Positions 1 to 6,237 of a DNA stretch of 8,945 nucleotides are shown in pieces. The first letter of the stretch is position 1, and each line of letters opens with the position of its first letter. Both the position numbers and the translations under genes were made by a program. Source of the DNA: an uncultured Collinsella sp. (lineage in GTDB: Bacteria > Actinomycetota > Coriobacteriia > Coriobacteriales > Coriobacteriaceae); assembly GCA_900547835.1 (NCBI GenBank), contig URIJ01000078.1, forward strand, positions 1-8,945, read 5' to 3'. The notes under the pieces were generated by a model, which saw nothing but the letters and a program-made list of their open reading frames with translations, was not told where the DNA came from and searched no databases.

Positions 1-264
1 CCGCATACCGATCCGGGGTTTGTGGCCAAGCCCTATATCGCGGTGGTGAAGCCCGCCGCGCCCGTGACATTTAACGCTATGGCTGGCATGGGCGCTCCGG
101 TGTCGGCGCAGATCGTCATTAATCTGGGCATCGCCGAGCCGGGAGGCCAGGTCGAAGCCCTGCAGGCGCTCATGAACATCTTTATGGACGCCGATGCCGC
201 AGCCGACGTGCTCGGCCAGACCACGTCCCAGGGCATGGTCGACGCCATCCGTCGTCACTTCTAA
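1..264 (+). CDS. PTS sugar transporter EIIA domain, 3' end (partial)
   Basis: Only the last 87 codons are present; the reading frame is open to the left edge, so the start lies outside the window. The visible part begins PHTDPGFV, which matches the active-site segment of the fructose/mannitol/galactitol-type EIIA fold (PTS_EIIA_2), closest in feel to GatA-like proteins with ALPHTD. The His at codon 2 would be the residue phosphorylated by HPr. The middle (KPAAPVTFNAMAG) and the end (VEALQALMNIFMDADAAADVL) also follow the family pattern. The cytoplasmic protein would pass phosphate on to an EIIB subunit that is not in this window. Family members are about 150 residues, so roughly the C-terminal 60% is seen. 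Sugar specificity cannot be told. A GTG at 22 is internal and not a start. Confidence 0.85.
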   Translation, partial: PHTDPGFVAKPYIAVVKPAAPVTFNAMAGMGAPVSAQIVINLGIAEPGGQVEALQALMNIFMDADAAADVLGQTTSQGMVDAIRRHF

Positions 265-285
265 GGTGGAGCTGAGTCGGCACTT

Positions 286-343
286 GGGGACTGTCCCTAA
301 CTGCCGGCAGAAAAGGACTGTCCCCTTTGCACCAAAATGGTGC
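286..343. repeat. Degenerate GGGGACTGTCC inverted-repeat cluster
   Basis: The gap between the PTS gene and the foldase gene holds GGGGACTGTCCC at 286-297, the palindrome CTGCCGGCAG at 301-310, and GGACTGTCCCC at 315-325. These are followed by the perfect hairpin GCACCA-AAA-TGGTGC at 329-343. The two GGGGAC-type blocks face each other with one central mismatch. The cluster looks like a partly decayed member of the repeat family seen at 2231-2307, 5460-5488 and 6136-6175. There is no T-tract after the hairpins, so it is not a good intrinsic terminator. Confidence 0.6.
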
Positions 344-435
344 AGATTAACCTGTCTCCAATGCACCAAGCGTGCCGCGGGGGCTGCGTTGTGACACAAT
401 GGCGTTTGTTCGATTCGTTATGCGAAAGGCCAACT

Positions 436-1656
436 ATGGCAAATAAGAAAAAGAACTCCGAGGCCGCGCCGACGCCCGAGCAGCAGGCCCGCGCTGCCTC
501 CAGCTCTCGCAAGAAGCAGCGCAAGACGTACGTGTCTAAGACCGTCAAGATCGTTCTGGTGGTCATCGGCGTGCTGGCGATGCTGCTTTCCGTCTCGGCG
601 ATGGCGTGCTCCGGCCTTATGTCGCAGGCCGAGGACACCTCGGGCTACAAGCTGACCGGCGGTGTTGCTGCTACTATCAACGGCACCAACCTCACCGAGG
701 ACACCGTGACCAAGCAGATCATGAGCATGCGCACGTCCTACGGCTACACCAAGGACAAGGACTGGGCGCAGTATCTGGTCGACAACGACCTCACGCCCAA
801 GAAGTACCGCAAGCAACTCATCGACTCCTACACGCAGCAGATTCTGCTTCAACAGGCACAGAAGGAGAACGGCGTGACGGTGTCGGACGAGGAGGTCGAG
901 AAGGCTTGGAAGGACGCGTGCAAGAGCGCGGGCGGTGCCAAGGCCTTTAAGAAGACCCTCAAGACCTACGGCTATACCGAGGACACCTACAAGGACTCGC
1001 TCAAGGAGAGTCTGGCACAGCAAAAGCTCAAGGACGCCGTGGCGCCCACCAGCAAGCCCAAGGACAGCGAGATTGTCGATTACATCAACGAAAACCTGTC
1101 CAGCTACAACGACGCCCGCCGCTCGTCGAACATCCTGATCAAGGTTGATTCCGACGCTTCCGACGAGGACAAGGCTGCCGCCAAGGCCAAGGCGCAGGAG
1201 TGCCTGGACAAGATCAACTCCGGTGAGCTGAGCTTTGAGGACGCCGTTGAGCAGTACTCCGAGGACACCGGTTCCAAGGAGAAGAAGGGCGATGTGGGCT
1301 GGGATAAGCTCACCACCTTTGTCGACAGCTACCAGACGGCGCTCGAGGGGCTCAACAAGGGCGACGTGAGCGACGTGGTCGAGTCGACGTACGGTTACCA
1401 TGTCATCAAGTGCACCGACTACTTCCATGTCGATAATCAGGTTGATGATATCAACCAGGTGCCCAAGGCCATCAAAAAGTACGTCTCCAACGTGGTGAAG
1501 ACGCAAGCGGCTAGCACCGCGTACAGCGAGTGGCTGGAGCAGTACAAGAAGGATGCCGACATCACCGTTAATCCCATGCCCAAGGACGTACCCTATAACG
1601 TGAGTCTGAAGGGCGTCACCAAGAGCTCGACCGACGATTCGTCGACGACTGAGTAA
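436..1656 (+). CDS. PrsA/SurA-like peptidylprolyl isomerase, membrane-anchored foldase
   Basis: This 406-residue protein probably helps fold secreted proteins outside the membrane. Its basic N-terminus (1-36) is followed by a hydrophobic segment at about 37-57, then Cys58 (sequence SAMAC), which is at best a weak lipobox, so a transmembrane anchor is as likely as a lipid anchor. Residues about 75-205 look like the SurA_N/trigger-factor-like helical region. Residues about 225-330 are a parvulin (PPIC) rotamase domain with FEDAVEQYSEDTGS, a GDVGW turn and YGYHVIK near its end. The usual first parvulin His (SHILV in PrsA) is Asn232 here (SSNILIK), while His322 is kept. The C-terminus is rich in Ser, Thr and Asp. 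I chose ATG 436 because GAAAGG lies 6 nt upstream; the frame is open further upstream, but that part runs through the repeat region. Confidence 0.85.
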   Translation: MANKKKNSEAAPTPEQQARAASSSRKKQRKTYVSKTVKIVLVVIGVLAMLLSVSAMACSGLMSQAEDTSGYKLTGGVAATINGTNLTEDTVTKQIMSMRTSYGYTKDKDWAQYLVDNDLTPKKYRKQLIDSYTQQILLQQAQKENGVTVSDEEVEKAWKDACKSAGGAKAFKKTLKTYGYTEDTYKDSLKESLAQQKLKDAVAPTSKPKDSEIVDYINENLSSYNDARRSSNILIKVDSDASDEDKAAAKAKAQECLDKINSGELSFEDAVEQYSEDTGSKEKKGDVGWDKLTTFVDSYQTALEGLNKGDVSDVVESTYGYHVIKCTDYFHVDNQVDDINQVPKAIKKYVSNVVKTQAASTAYSEWLEQYKKDADITVNPMPKDVPYNVSLKGVTKSSTDDSSTTE

Positions 1657-1661
1657 TCATG

Positions 1662-1687
1662 GGGCGGTGCTCGCACGAGTGCCGCCC
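1662..1687 (+). other. Hairpin between foldase and yqeY genes
   Basis: GGGCGGTGCTCG and CGAGTGCCGCCC can pair over 12 positions with two G-U wobbles and almost no loop. The hairpin sits just after the foldase stop codon and about 10 nt before the Shine-Dalgarno site of the next gene. No T-tract follows, so it is not a standard intrinsic terminator. It may protect the 3' end of the first message or set the ratio of the two genes. Confidence 0.5.
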
Positions 1688-1710
1688 ACGCTATTAGAGA
1701 GGATTTGCAG

Positions 1711-2154
1711 ATGACCAACGAAGAGCTGCAGAAGGAAATGATTGCGGCCATGAAGGCCAAGGACAAGGTTCGCCTGTCTATCATTCGCCAGGTCAAGGCC
1801 GAGGTGAAGAATATCGAGGTTAACGAGCGCCGCGATGTGACCGAGGAAGACGTCAACAGCATGATCAAGCGTCTGATCAAGCAGACGAGCGAGACGCTGG
1901 AGATGTCCATCAAGGCCGGCACCGACCAGGAGCGTACCGACAACCTGACCGAGCAGGTCAAGATCCTGGAGAGCCTGCTGCCCGCGCAGGTTTCGGGCGA
2001 GGAGCTCGAGGCCCTGATCGAGCAGGTCATCGCCGAGCTGGGCGCCACGTCCAAGAAGCAGATGGGCCAGGTCATGGGCGCTCTGGGTAAGGCCACTGGC
2101 GGCAACTTCGATAAGCCGGCAGCAGCAAAGATCGTTGGAGCCAAACTCGCGTAG
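1711..2154 (+). CDS. yqeY: GatB/YqeY domain-containing protein
   Basis: This 147-residue cytoplasmic protein matches the YqeY family in length (about 150) and pattern. It has a helical N-terminal half (LQKEMIAAMKAKDKVRLSIIR, about 5-26) with the family's KAKD..RL..IR motif, and a C-terminal part with LESLLPAQVSGEEL and MGQVMGALGKATGG. The family resembles the tail domain of the amidotransferase subunit GatB, which contacts tRNA, but the job of stand-alone YqeY proteins is not established. ATG 1711 is chosen because AGAGAGGA at 1696-1703 is well spaced from it; an in-frame TTG at 1705 is too close to that site. It lies 54 nt after the foldase gene and is probably co-transcribed with it; a strong terminator follows. 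Confidence 0.88.
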   Translation: MTNEELQKEMIAAMKAKDKVRLSIIRQVKAEVKNIEVNERRDVTEEDVNSMIKRLIKQTSETLEMSIKAGTDQERTDNLTEQVKILESLLPAQVSGEELEALIEQVIAELGATSKKQMGQVMGALGKATGGNFDKPAAAKIVGAKLA

Positions 2155-2182
2155 GGACCGAGCGGCATATAGTTGATGTTGA

Positions 2183-2217
2183 GGGGGCGTGACCATTGCG
2201 GTCGCGCCCCCTTTTTT
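2183..2217 (+). terminator. Intrinsic terminator after yqeY
   Basis: GGGGGCG-T-GACC (2183-2194) pairs with GGTC-G-CGCCCCC (2200-2211) around a five-base loop, giving a 12-step stem with one wobble. Six T residues follow at 2212-2217. It lies 29 nt after the yqeY stop and should end the foldase-yqeY transcript. Confidence 0.92.
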
Positions 2218-2230
2218 GATGGCAGCTGAA

Positions 2231-2307
2231 GGGCACTCATTGGGGACAGACTTAAATGAGTGCCCACTTCCCGGGTACTCATTTAAGTCTGTCCCCAATG
2301 AGTGCCC
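2231..2307. repeat. Long perfect inverted repeat with GGGGACAGAC core
   Basis: The left arm 2231-2261 and right arm 2277-2307 are perfectly complementary over 31 bp. Four more pairs (one a wobble) can form inside, leaving a loop of about 7 nt. The arm contains TTGGGGACAGACTTAAATG. A further partial copy of the arm end (GAGTGCCCAATGAG) follows at 2308-2321. It lies directly after the yqeY terminator and before the promoter of the ABC importer operon. The perfect pairing suggests a recent or actively maintained element of REP/MITE type; no transposase gene is in the window. Confidence 0.88.
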
Positions 2308-2364
2308 GAGTGCCCAATGAGTGGGTGGAAGATTGCGGGTTCTTTACGGGGATGCAGCGTGGGC

Positions 2365-2392
2365 TGCGGAAACGTGGTTCTTTCCGTACAAT
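2365..2392 (+). promoter_or_regulatory. Candidate promoter of the ABC importer operon
   Basis: TACAAT at 2387-2392 differs from the TATAAT consensus at one position and lies 35 nt before the ATG at 2428. The only -35 candidate at 16-17 nt is a poor TGCGGA at 2365-2370. Transcription would start near 2399. It is supported mainly by the -10 box and by lying between a terminator and the first gene of an operon. Confidence 0.45.
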
Positions 2393-2427
2393 AGTGCAAT
2401 TCGTGTAAACGCAGGGAAGGGACATTC

Positions 2428-3159
2428 ATGGCAGACATGATCGAGATCAAGCATCTCAACAAGTACTTTGGCGACCTGCATGTGCTCAAAGATATCAATC
2501 TCACCGTCAAGCGCGGCGAGAAGCTCGTAATGATCGGGCCTTCCGGCTCGGGTAAGTCGACACTCATCCGTTGCGTCGATTATCTGGAGGAGCCTACGTC
2601 GGGCGAGGTCCTCATCGACGGTACGCCGCTCACCAAAAAGAATCACCTGGAGATGGCTCGCAAGTATAGTTCCATGGTGTTTCAGCAGTTCAACCTGTAT
2701 CCCAACATGACGGTGCTGGGCAACCTGACGCTCGCGCCCATCAAGCTGCAAAAGAAGAGCAAGGAGGAGGCGACCGAGATCGCCATCGCCGCGCTCAAGC
2801 GCGTCGGCATGGCGCATAAGGCCGGCGAGTATCCGCAGAATCTCTCGGGTGGTCAGCAGCAGCGCATCGCCATCGCCCGTGCCCTGTGCACCAAGCAGCC
2901 CATCATCCTGTTTGACGAGCCGACCTCGGCGCTCGACCCCGAGATGGTCCAGGAGGTTCTGGACGTTATGATTGAGCTCGCGCAGGAGGACATCACCATG
3001 ATCTGCGTGACGCACGAGATGGGCTTTGCGCGCCAGGTGGCCGACCGCGTCATCTTTATGGAGGACGGCCGCATCCTGGAGGAGGGCACGCCCGAGCACT
3101 TCTTCGATAACCCCGAGAACCCGCGCTGCCGCGAGTTCCTGTCCAAGATTCTGCACTAG
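2428..3159 (+). CDS. glnQ: Polar amino acid ABC transporter, ATP-binding protein (GlnQ family)
   Basis: This 243-residue protein is a complete ATPase subunit that powers uptake at the inner face of the membrane. All nucleotide-binding motifs are visible: Walker A GPSGSGKST (37-45), Q-loop VFQQFNLYP (from 84), signature LSGGQQQR (139-146), Walker B IILFDEP with Glu164, D-loop SALD (167-170) and H-loop His196 in VTHEMGFA. The FNLYPNMTVLGNL segment and the VTHEMGFAR segment are typical of the GlnQ/HisP/GltL polar amino acid group. ATG 2428 follows a strong GGGAAGGGA site at 2414-2422. It is the first gene of a four-gene transporter operon, with the binding-protein gene starting 8 nt after its stop. 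The symbol denotes the family, not proven glutamine specificity. Confidence 0.93.
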   Translation: MADMIEIKHLNKYFGDLHVLKDINLTVKRGEKLVMIGPSGSGKSTLIRCVDYLEEPTSGEVLIDGTPLTKKNHLEMARKYSSMVFQQFNLYPNMTVLGNLTLAPIKLQKKSKEEATEIAIAALKRVGMAHKAGEYPQNLSGGQQQRIAIARALCTKQPIILFDEPTSALDPEMVQEVLDVMIELAQEDITMICVTHEMGFARQVADRVIFMEDGRILEEGTPEHFFDNPENPRCREFLSKILH

Positions 3160-3167
3160 GCGCGGTG

Positions 3168-4043
3168 ATGGACATGACGGATATGACGAGGGCGGCCGTG
3201 TCGCGCCGTCACTTTTTGCGGCTGGCGGGCGCCGGCATGCTTGCGCTGACGGGGACCGCGCTTACCGGTTGCGGCAACTCCACCAGCGGCGAGGGCTCCG
3301 ACAAGGGCTCTAAGCTTGCGGCCATCAAGTCGCGTGGACATCTGAATGCCGGCGTTAAGAAGGATGTTCCCGGCTACGGCTATTACGACACCGCCAAGGG
3401 TCGCTTTGAGGGCATGGAAGTCGATTTGTGCTACCAGATCGCCGCTGCCGTCTTTGGCGTGAGCTACAAGGAGGCCCGTGCCCAGGAGCTTGTCGAGTTT
3501 AACGACGTAACACCCAAGACGCGCGGCCCGCTGATCGATAACGGCCAGCTCGACGTGGTCGCGGCGACCTACACCATCACCGACGAACGCAAGAAGAGCT
3601 GGGATTTCTCGACGCCGTACCGCACCGACTACGTGGGGCTCATGGTCAAGAAGCGTTCGGGCTTTACCTCGATTGAGGATCTGGACGGCAAGGTCATCGG
3701 CGTGAGCCAGGGTGCTACCACGCAGGGCCTGATCGAGCAGATGATCAAGGACAACGGCTTTAGCTGCAAGCCAGAGTTTAGGGCCTTTAGCGGCTATCCC
3801 ATCATCAAGAGCTCGCTCGACGCCGGCAATATCGACGTCTTTGCCATGGACCGCTCCACGCTGGCCGGTTACATGAACGAGACCGTTGAGCTGCTGCAGC
3901 CCGAGGTCAAGTTTGGCGAGCAGGGCTACGGCGTGGCGACCAAGAAGGGCTGCGACCTTTCGGCCGTGGTCGATCAGGTGATTTGCGATCGCCTGGCCGA
4001 CGGCTGGCTCGACCAAGAGGTCAAGACCTGGGGTCTTGTATAG
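3168..4043 (+). CDS. Amino acid ABC transporter substrate-binding lipoprotein with Tat-type signal
   Basis: This 291-residue protein should capture an amino acid outside the cell and deliver it to the two permeases encoded next. The N-terminus has a twin-arginine motif, SRRHFLRL (Arg13-Arg14), a hydrophobic stretch, and a lipobox LTGC with Cys35, so it appears to be a Tat-exported lipoprotein. The mature part follows the SBP_bac_3 fold: WDFSTPY (145-151), the segment IGVSQGATTQ, and VFAMDRSTLAGY (224-235), ending in WGLV. This pattern resembles the Campylobacter PEB1a aspartate/glutamate-binding protein, so an acidic amino acid is the favoured ligand. The start is uncertain: GTG 3165, ATG 3168, 3174 and 3183 are in frame and the Shine-Dalgarno site is weak (AGG at 3158). 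All four keep the twin-arginine motif. Confidence 0.9.
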   Translation: MDMTDMTRAAVSRRHFLRLAGAGMLALTGTALTGCGNSTSGEGSDKGSKLAAIKSRGHLNAGVKKDVPGYGYYDTAKGRFEGMEVDLCYQIAAAVFGVSYKEARAQELVEFNDVTPKTRGPLIDNGQLDVVAATYTITDERKKSWDFSTPYRTDYVGLMVKKRSGFTSIEDLDGKVIGVSQGATTQGLIEQMIKDNGFSCKPEFRAFSGYPIIKSSLDAGNIDVFAMDRSTLAGYMNETVELLQPEVKFGEQGYGVATKKGCDLSAVVDQVICDRLADGWLDQEVKTWGLV

Positions 4044-4068
4044 GCGCATCGTCCAAGGAAGGAATCAA

Positions 4069-4815
4069 ATGCTCGAAGGATTATTTGACGCCGACCGTTG
4101 GTCGACGACATTTCAAAATATGGGGCCCTTCTGGGAGGGCTTTGGCGTGACGCTGCAAGTGGTCGTTGCCGGTCTGTTGCTGTCGCTGGTGCTGGGCACG
4201 CTGCTGGGCGTGTTCTCTACCACTCGCTCGCGCGTGCTGCGCGCCATAAGCCGCGTGTACGTGGAGTTTTACCAGAACACCCCGTTGCCCGTGCAGGTGC
4301 TCTTTATGTACATGGCCGGTCCGCAGTTTTTGCAGGCCATAACCGGTGCCGACCAGCCGGTGCGCATCGCGCCGTTCGTGCTGGGCTTCTTGGGTGTGGG
4401 CCTGTATCACGCGGCCTACATTTCGGAGGTCATCCGCACCGGTATCGAGGCGGTTCCGCGCGGTCAGATGGAGGCGGCCCAGAGCCAGGGCTTCACCCGT
4501 GCGCAGGCGTACTGGTACATCGTGCTGCCCCAGACGTTCAAGATCATTTTGCCGCCGCTGTGTAACCAGGCGCTCAACCTGGTCAAGAATACGTCGGTGC
4601 TGGCGCTTGTGGCCGGCGGCGACCTTATGTACCGTTCCGACAACTTTGTGAGTCTGTACGGTTACCTGCAGGGATACATCGTCTGCTGCCTTATGTACTT
4701 CATCATCTGCTTTCCGCTCGCCATACTGGTGCAGTGGCTCGAGCGCCGCTCCAAGGAGCGTCCGCGCGGTGTGAGCCTGGCCGAGCTGGGGCTCGACAAC
4801 GTAGAGGAGGCCTAG
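4069..4815 (+). CDS. Amino acid ABC transporter permease (HisM/GltJ type), first of two
   Basis: This 248-residue membrane protein forms half of the translocation channel. Hydrophobic segments are visible at about 27-50, 73-90, 101-118, 153-185 and 203-222. NTPLPVQ at 70-76 and the EAA loop starting EAAQSQGF (136-143) and running to LPQTF are the family signatures; the EAA loop docks onto the ATPase. ATG 4069 has an excellent AAGGAAGGA site at 4055-4063; the frame is open back to a TTG at 4036 inside the preceding gene, which is not a credible start. It starts 25 nt after the binding-protein gene and is followed after 3 nt by the second permease. The C-terminal tail (RRSKERPRG...) is charged and cytoplasmic. 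Confidence 0.92.
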   Translation: MLEGLFDADRWSTTFQNMGPFWEGFGVTLQVVVAGLLLSLVLGTLLGVFSTTRSRVLRAISRVYVEFYQNTPLPVQVLFMYMAGPQFLQAITGADQPVRIAPFVLGFLGVGLYHAAYISEVIRTGIEAVPRGQMEAAQSQGFTRAQAYWYIVLPQTFKIILPPLCNQALNLVKNTSVLALVAGGDLMYRSDNFVSLYGYLQGYIVCCLMYFIICFPLAILVQWLERRSKERPRGVSLAELGLDNVEEA

Positions 4816-4818
4816 CGC

Positions 4819-5457
4819 ATGGAAATCTTCAACGCGACCAACCTGCTCTACATTTGGGGCGGCTTTGTTAAGACGATCGAGATCTCGGCGCTGTCGATCT
4901 TTTTCTCGCTCATCTTTGGCACGGTGCTGGCGCTCGTTAAAAGTTATGCGCCCCGTCCATTCCGTATTTTGGTGAGCGCCTATATCGAGCTGTTCCGTTG
5001 CACGCCAAACCTGCTGTGGATCCTGTTTATCTACTTTACGGTGCAGGGTTTGGACATTGTGATTTCGACCATCGCCTTTACGCTGTTTACCAGCGCCGTT
5101 ATGGCCGAGATTGTGCGCGGCGGTCTCAACTCGATTCCGCGCGGCCAGTTTGAGGCAGCGCAGAGCCAGGGTTTTGGCTTCTTTGCCACCATGCGCTACA
5201 TCATTCTGCCGCAGACGTTTAAGACGATCATTCCGGCGCTGTTTAGCCAGTGCACGACCGTCATCAAGGACAGCTCGTATCTTTCGGGCATTAACGTGGC
5301 CGAGCTCATGTACACGGCAAACGTCGTGATGGCCCATGCGATCGACCTGTCGCAGGTGCTTATGCTCTACGGCCTGGTGTTTGCGATGTACTTTGTACTC
5401 AACTTTGGTATCTCGCTGCTGGTCCGAGCATATCAGAGGCGAATGGTGGCAGCGTAG
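4819..5457 (+). CDS. Amino acid ABC transporter permease (HisM/GltK type), second of two
   Basis: This 212-residue membrane protein would pair with the permease encoded just upstream to form a heterodimeric channel. Hydrophobic segments lie at about 22-42, 50-73, 77-97, 125-145 and 178-202. The RCTPNLLWILF segment (60-70) and the EAA loop EAAQSQGFGFFATMRYIILPQ (112-132) are diagnostic. The PRGQxEAAQSQGF block is shared with the first permease, as expected for paralogues of this family. The start ATG 4819 comes 3 nt after the previous stop, and its GAGGAGG ribosome site (4804-4810) lies inside the previous gene, pointing to translational coupling. A hairpin repeat begins 2 nt after its stop codon. 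Confidence 0.92.
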   Translation: MEIFNATNLLYIWGGFVKTIEISALSIFFSLIFGTVLALVKSYAPRPFRILVSAYIELFRCTPNLLWILFIYFTVQGLDIVISTIAFTLFTSAVMAEIVRGGLNSIPRGQFEAAQSQGFGFFATMRYIILPQTFKTIIPALFSQCTTVIKDSSYLSGINVAELMYTANVVMAHAIDLSQVLMLYGLVFAMYFVLNFGISLLVRAYQRRMVAA

Positions 5458-5459
5458 AG

Positions 5460-5488
5460 TGTGGCAAAGGGACAGTCCCTTTGCCACA
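5460..5488. repeat. Perfect hairpin repeat with GGGACAGTCCC centre
   Basis: TGTGGCAAAGGGAC and GTCCCTTTGCCACA are perfectly complementary around a single central A. The element fills most of the 48-bp gap between the second permease and the kinase-like gene and ends 3 nt before the latter's Shine-Dalgarno site. It shares the GGGACAG core with the repeats at 2231-2307 and 6136-6175 but has different arms. No T-tract follows. In RNA it could damp read-through from the transporter operon or stabilise its 3' end. Confidence 0.88.
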
Positions 5489-5505
5489 TAGAGAAAGGAA
5501 TCGCG

Positions 5506-6129
5506 ATGAGCGATCTGGAGAACAAGAAGAATCCTGTGGTCATTACCATCGCGCGCGACTTTGGCGCCGAGGGCCACGAGATTGGTCGTATCCTCGCCGA
5601 TGAGCTGGGGATTCCGCTGTACGATAACGAGCTGCTGGTACGTGCTTCGCTGCGCGCGGGCGAGTCGCTCGACAAGATGGCCGCCTACGACGAGCGCCTG
5701 GCCGTGGAGAACATGGCGTTTCTGCCCGACCGCTACGATGCGCGTTCGTACTCGGACAAGTTGTTCCAAAAGATGAGCCAGGTGATTTTGGACTTGGGCG
5801 AGACTGAGAGCTGCATTATCGAAGGCCGTCTGTCCGATTACCTGCTGCGTAACAACCCCAACCACATTGCCGTGTTGGTGACCGCACCCTTTGAGGACCG
5901 CGTCGAGATCGTACGCAAGAAGCGTGGCCTTAATAAAAAGAAGGGCGCCAAGCTGGTCAAGCAGCAGCAGAAGGCGCGCGAGGCGTTCTATAAGCGCTAT
6001 AGCGCCGGAAAGTGGAAGATGACGAGCGGCAAGGACATCGTCGTCAACCGCGCTAAGCTGGGACGCGAGGGCTGTAAAGACGTCATCGCCGCTGCCTACC
6101 GCTACAAGGTGGCTCAGCTCGAAGGCTAA
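5506..6129 (+). CDS. Cytidylate kinase-like family protein
   Basis: This 207-residue cytoplasmic protein belongs to the AAA_26/cytidylate-kinase-like P-loop family. It begins VITIARDFGAEGHEIGRIL (12-30), the family's version of the nucleotide-binding loop, followed by ADELGIPLYDNELL (31-44). IIEGRLSDYLL (104-114) is the family's GRxSDY block, and VLVTAPFEDRVEIV (123-136) matches the core strand and following helix. The loop lacks the GK[ST] of a standard Walker A, as is common in this family, so the true substrate is uncertain. ATG 5506 is preferred because GAAAGGA lies 7 nt upstream; an in-frame GTG at 5461 would start inside the hairpin repeat. It is in line with the transporter genes and may be read from the same promoter. 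A terminator follows closely. Confidence 0.85.
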   Translation: MSDLENKKNPVVITIARDFGAEGHEIGRILADELGIPLYDNELLVRASLRAGESLDKMAAYDERLAVENMAFLPDRYDARSYSDKLFQKMSQVILDLGETESCIIEGRLSDYLLRNNPNHIAVLVTAPFEDRVEIVRKKRGLNKKKGAKLVKQQQKAREAFYKRYSAGKWKMTSGKDIVVNRAKLGREGCKDVIAAAYRYKVAQLEG

Positions 6130-6135
6130 CCGACC

Positions 6136-6180
6136 AAAACCGCCACAAAGGGACAGACACCTTTGTGGCGGTTTTTGTTT
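6136..6180 (+). terminator. Terminator after the kinase-like gene, with repeat core in its loop
   Basis: AAAACCGCCACAAAGG (6136-6151) and CCTTTGTGGCGGTTTT (6160-6175) form a perfect 16-bp stem with an 8-nt loop. The T-rich tail TTTTTGTTT runs from 6172. The loop and its closing bases spell GGGACAGAC, the core of the repeat family at 2231-2307 and 5460-5488. The A-rich 5' side means it could also work for transcripts coming from the right, although another terminator serves that operon. Confidence 0.9.
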
Positions 6181-6183
6181 TAG

Positions 6184-6226
6184 GCCGAGGGGAAGGCCTT
6201 GGCGGCAGTGCCTATCCTCGGCTTTT
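6184..6226. other. Second stem-loop with T4 tail
   Basis: GCCGAGG (6184-6190) pairs with CCTCGGC (6216-6222), an inner AGGC/GCCT pair (6194-6197 with 6210-6213) can stack inside it, and TTTT follows. It lies right after the main terminator and may be a back-up terminator. The tail is short, so that role is uncertain. Confidence 0.5.
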
Positions 6227-6237
6227 GCAAAATCTCG

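Noticed and set aside
389..417. Sigma-70 type promoter for the foldase gene
   Set aside because: TTGTGA could be a -35, but no acceptable -10 hexamer lies 16-18 nt downstream.
337..435. Upstream extension of the foldase gene to a start at 337
   Set aside because: The added residues come from the repeat remnant, and ATG 436 has the only good ribosome site and gives the usual lysine-rich N-terminus.
418..1506. Minus-strand open frame (362 codons) opposite the foldase gene
   Set aside because: It is a shadow of the foldase reading frame, with a Leu/Val/Gly-rich translation and no family match I can recognise.
4081..5865. Long minus-strand open frame (594 codons) opposite the permeases
   Set aside because: It is antisense to two clear permease genes and the kinase-like gene, its translation is rich in His, Arg, Gln and Leu with no recognisable domain, and it reflects GC-rich codon use on the other strand.
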